A DNA stretch of 64,000 nucleotides from Lithospermum erythrorhizon (Eukaryota; Streptophyta; Magnoliopsida; Boraginales; Boraginaceae): NCBI GenBank assembly GCA_019722365.1, contig JADFUC010000956.1, positions 1 to 64,000 of the forward strand, in the 5' to 3' direction. The notes below the pieces were generated by a model. It worked only from the letters and a program-made list of their open reading frames with translations. It made no database searches and was not told where the DNA came from. The translations under genes and the position numbers were made by a program. Shown one piece after another: positions 61,801 to 64,000 of this stretch (within the stretch, counting starts at the first letter, position 1; each line of letters begins with the position of its first letter).

Positions 61801-63480
61801 CCTAAGATTAAATCAAAGTCTACTTAACTCGAGTAATAGGTGCTTTGAGCGTGATCCCTCTTTCTTGTGGGCAATTTCTAAGAACCTACACTACTAAATG
61901 GCTAGTCTGCCGAGTCGTAATATGTAAAGGCATAGGCGAAATCGTAACTTAGGGAAGAGTTACAGCGTAGTTTGAGATATAAAGGAATGGGTAGTCCCCC
62001 AATCAAAAGCGATTACTCTGGCATTGAAATCACGAATAAATAAGGTACACAATACTTTGACTCTGGGAGGCGTCACGAACTCTCTTGAGTAATGCTTCAA
62101 TCGACCGTCGCGCTCAAATGCAACACGTCATTACTACGGCCGTTGATCGTGACGCGGCCTTTTCGCCTGGTGGCGTCCTTTCGGTTCCACTTGGAACCTC
62201 GCCTGTGCATTTGAGCGGCGCGAGAAGTGGGCTGGGCTCGTCCACTGCGCCCGTAGAATGACTACTCCGCAAATGGTAATGCTTTGCCAGCGTTGGTAAC
62301 GAGGCCGTCCTCACTCCCAGCCTCATGGTCTCGGACATGCCCAAGCAGCTCATTAAAGCATTTAGGCCCTGGGAGCGTGACGACATAGGCCATGTGACCC
62401 TTGCAGTGCCAGCCGTATGACTGCTTTCATGTCTCGGCTTTGAGAAGTAGTGGGTGCCAGTATGCGACTCACGACGCATCGGTCGTCTTGGAAGTTCCTG
62501 GAGTGCATGCAAGTACCCTTGTAACTTGATCGTGTCTACGTGCGTCCTCTCTTACTTTTGACAGCTGAACCTCATTCGTCTCGGCTACATTTTAAATGCT
62601 CCATTCACCCTTTCATTAGAGCTGCGGAAGGTATAAAGTCGTGAGTGCAGTCTCCCGCTCGACCCGTCGAAGGCACCATCGCCTGCCCGCCGATGTGGTG
62701 CTCGGGCGACTCACGAATCTCTTACCGTAGGCCTCCTTGAGATCTACCACATAACACCGTGCGTGTAGGTTCGCTTTCTTTCTATCTGACCATATCGCCT
62801 CGGGCGAAGTTCTCACTAAGCGACTCCTCGAAATCGCGCCCAACCAGTAGGCGTCGCACATCCACCGAATTTTTGCGTAGGTACACTTTGATCCTCGGCC
62901 CTCGTGAAATCGAGAGATGTGAAAGTATTTATGGCTCCTCTTATCCCGTATACTACAGTCTGTTTTATATCGCTAAAAACTCCGCGACTTTCTCGGGTGT
63001 CGCGTCGCTGAATACCGGAGGTTCTTCTGCAGGGGAAAGGCTGTCAAGCAATCTACTACGGCGATCCCCAGTCCGCTGCTGCTTTGAGCGAGGTATGTAG
63101 AAGTACGAGTGTTACATACCTCCTGCATCTTTTGATCCTCACTGCATTCTGGCTACTTAGGACCCTTTAGGCTGCAGCCCATTCAGTAAATCTAGCCCTC
63201 GCGCTTGCGGGCTCACCCACAGCCTACCCGGTCACCATGAACACCAGTACCTCTCGCCGAGCAGCTCTTTCTCACTTTCCCGAACACTTGCTCTAGCGGC
63301 GCACGCATTAGCCGACTACGCCTTCAGCTTTGGTGGCGTCACCGGAAGCGATTACGAAGGAAAATAGGGAAAAATTTAGAGAGACTAAGGAAAACTCAAC
63401 AAAGACCCGGTTCAAAAGCCGTTTTGACACGAGACCATGAAACCCAGCGATAAACTCACCGGATAACATGTAACCTAGGC
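61801..63480 (-). pseudogene. Gag/protease relic of the minus-strand chromovirus
   Basis: The position upstream of the RT relic on the same strand implies gag and protease. A Cys/His cluster with Lys-Gly-His-Met-like text near 62405-62385 may be the zinc knuckle, and the region is Arg/Ser-rich and clearly more GC-rich than its surroundings, as gag of this lineage often is. Frames are broken and individual domains are not certain. Its right end is cut near the plus-strand LTR at 63501. Confidence 0.45.
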
Positions 63481-63500
63481 TCGTGCAAGCATGACGCCAG

Positions 63501-64000
63501 TGTAATAACGTTATGTTAAAAAAAATTTAAATTTTCGATTAGAGGTGGGAGGCAGGAGATAGTATAAATAATTCGGTAATATTATTTCGTAAATTATTTG
63601 AGAAGAGAATCACGTTATAATTTAGAAGTAGCAGGGGATAATTCGAGGTTAAGTTAGATGGATTAAATCGACATTAACTCGATTCGGTTGAAAGCAGACA
63701 CAAAACTCATGTAAAATTCAAGAGACTTAAGTGTTAAGTCATCAATCTTCTTCATTATACACAAAAACACAAAATCGCGTCTCCACTCGTAACTGCTTTG
63801 TGGCGAGAGTCCCGTAGACAAAACCCAAATTTTTTCTTGAATTTTAAATCGACTTTTATTGCGTATAAGATCCTCGAGTTGTTTTGTAAGACTTACGACG
63901 TCTTTCCTACAAATTGAGGTAAGAAAGTCGAGTTTTGTTTGATTTTTTCTTGGTTGACTTTGGTTGACTTTTGACGCCAACTCAATTTTATGATGATTAA
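63501..64000 (+). mobile_element. Subfamily B LTR start, plus strand, cut by window edge
   Basis: It begins TGTAATAACG and is collinear with the first 500 bp of copy 1 and of the minus-strand LTR. Shared phrases are GGATAATTCG...TTAAGTTAGAT and, at the end, TTGACTTT...CAACTCAATTTTATGATG (compare 4018-4050). It continues past the window. Confidence 0.65.

Overview
The window is nuclear DNA from a flowering plant, probably a eudicot and plausibly Solanaceae. That placement rests on the look of two host genes with plant introns and on the retrotransposon lineages; it was not tested by search. Two host loci lie in an AT-rich island (about 24.0-38.2 kb). Everything else is nested, decayed LTR-retrotransposon DNA. 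I see no bacterial-type operon, CRISPR array, rRNA, or convincing functional tRNA.

Left part (1-24 kb): 1-3573 is unidentified degenerate DNA. From 3574 to 18336 there are four copies of related Ty3/gypsy LTRs (Tekay/Del-like chromovirus), all on +. Copies 3 and 4 flank only 1.9 kb of internal DNA and keep a primer-binding site and a polypurine tract. Each LTR carries an array of short hairpin-forming repeats. From 18337 to about 24.0 kb lies a different Ty3/gypsy element of Tat type: RNase H/integrase remains on +, then a tandem array of about 92-bp units, then an antisense ORF.

Host island: a DA2/GW2-type RING E3 ubiquitin ligase gene (25661-29059, +, nine exons) has eroded 5' exons and clean 3' exons. 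A class I gibberellin 2-oxidase (35010-33976, -) has two intact exons, but I could not find its third exon. Between and beside them are AT-rich DNA, a 155-bp direct repeat, a probable SINE and a Stowaway-like MITE.

Right part (38-64 kb): a SIRE/Maximus-type copia element (38.2-52.7 kb, +) is split inside its reverse transcriptase by a solo-LTR-like insert. That insert is itself split by an 8.4-kb minus-strand LTR element. The target-site duplications at both levels are readable (CATTG twice; ATAAG/ATAAC). Further right are a minus-strand copia LTR with a PPT on one side and a PBS on the other, then a minus-strand chromovirus (3' LTR 57800-60396; pol and gag relics to 63.48 kb). Another plus-strand LTR of that family starts at 63501 and runs off the window.

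Retroelement reading frames are broken every few tens of bases by small indels, while the gibberellin oxidase exons are clean. This could be old decay, unpolished long-read sequence in repeats, or both. I found no clearly new biological system. The most unusual structures are the hairpin arrays in the chromovirus LTRs and the three-level nested insertion.
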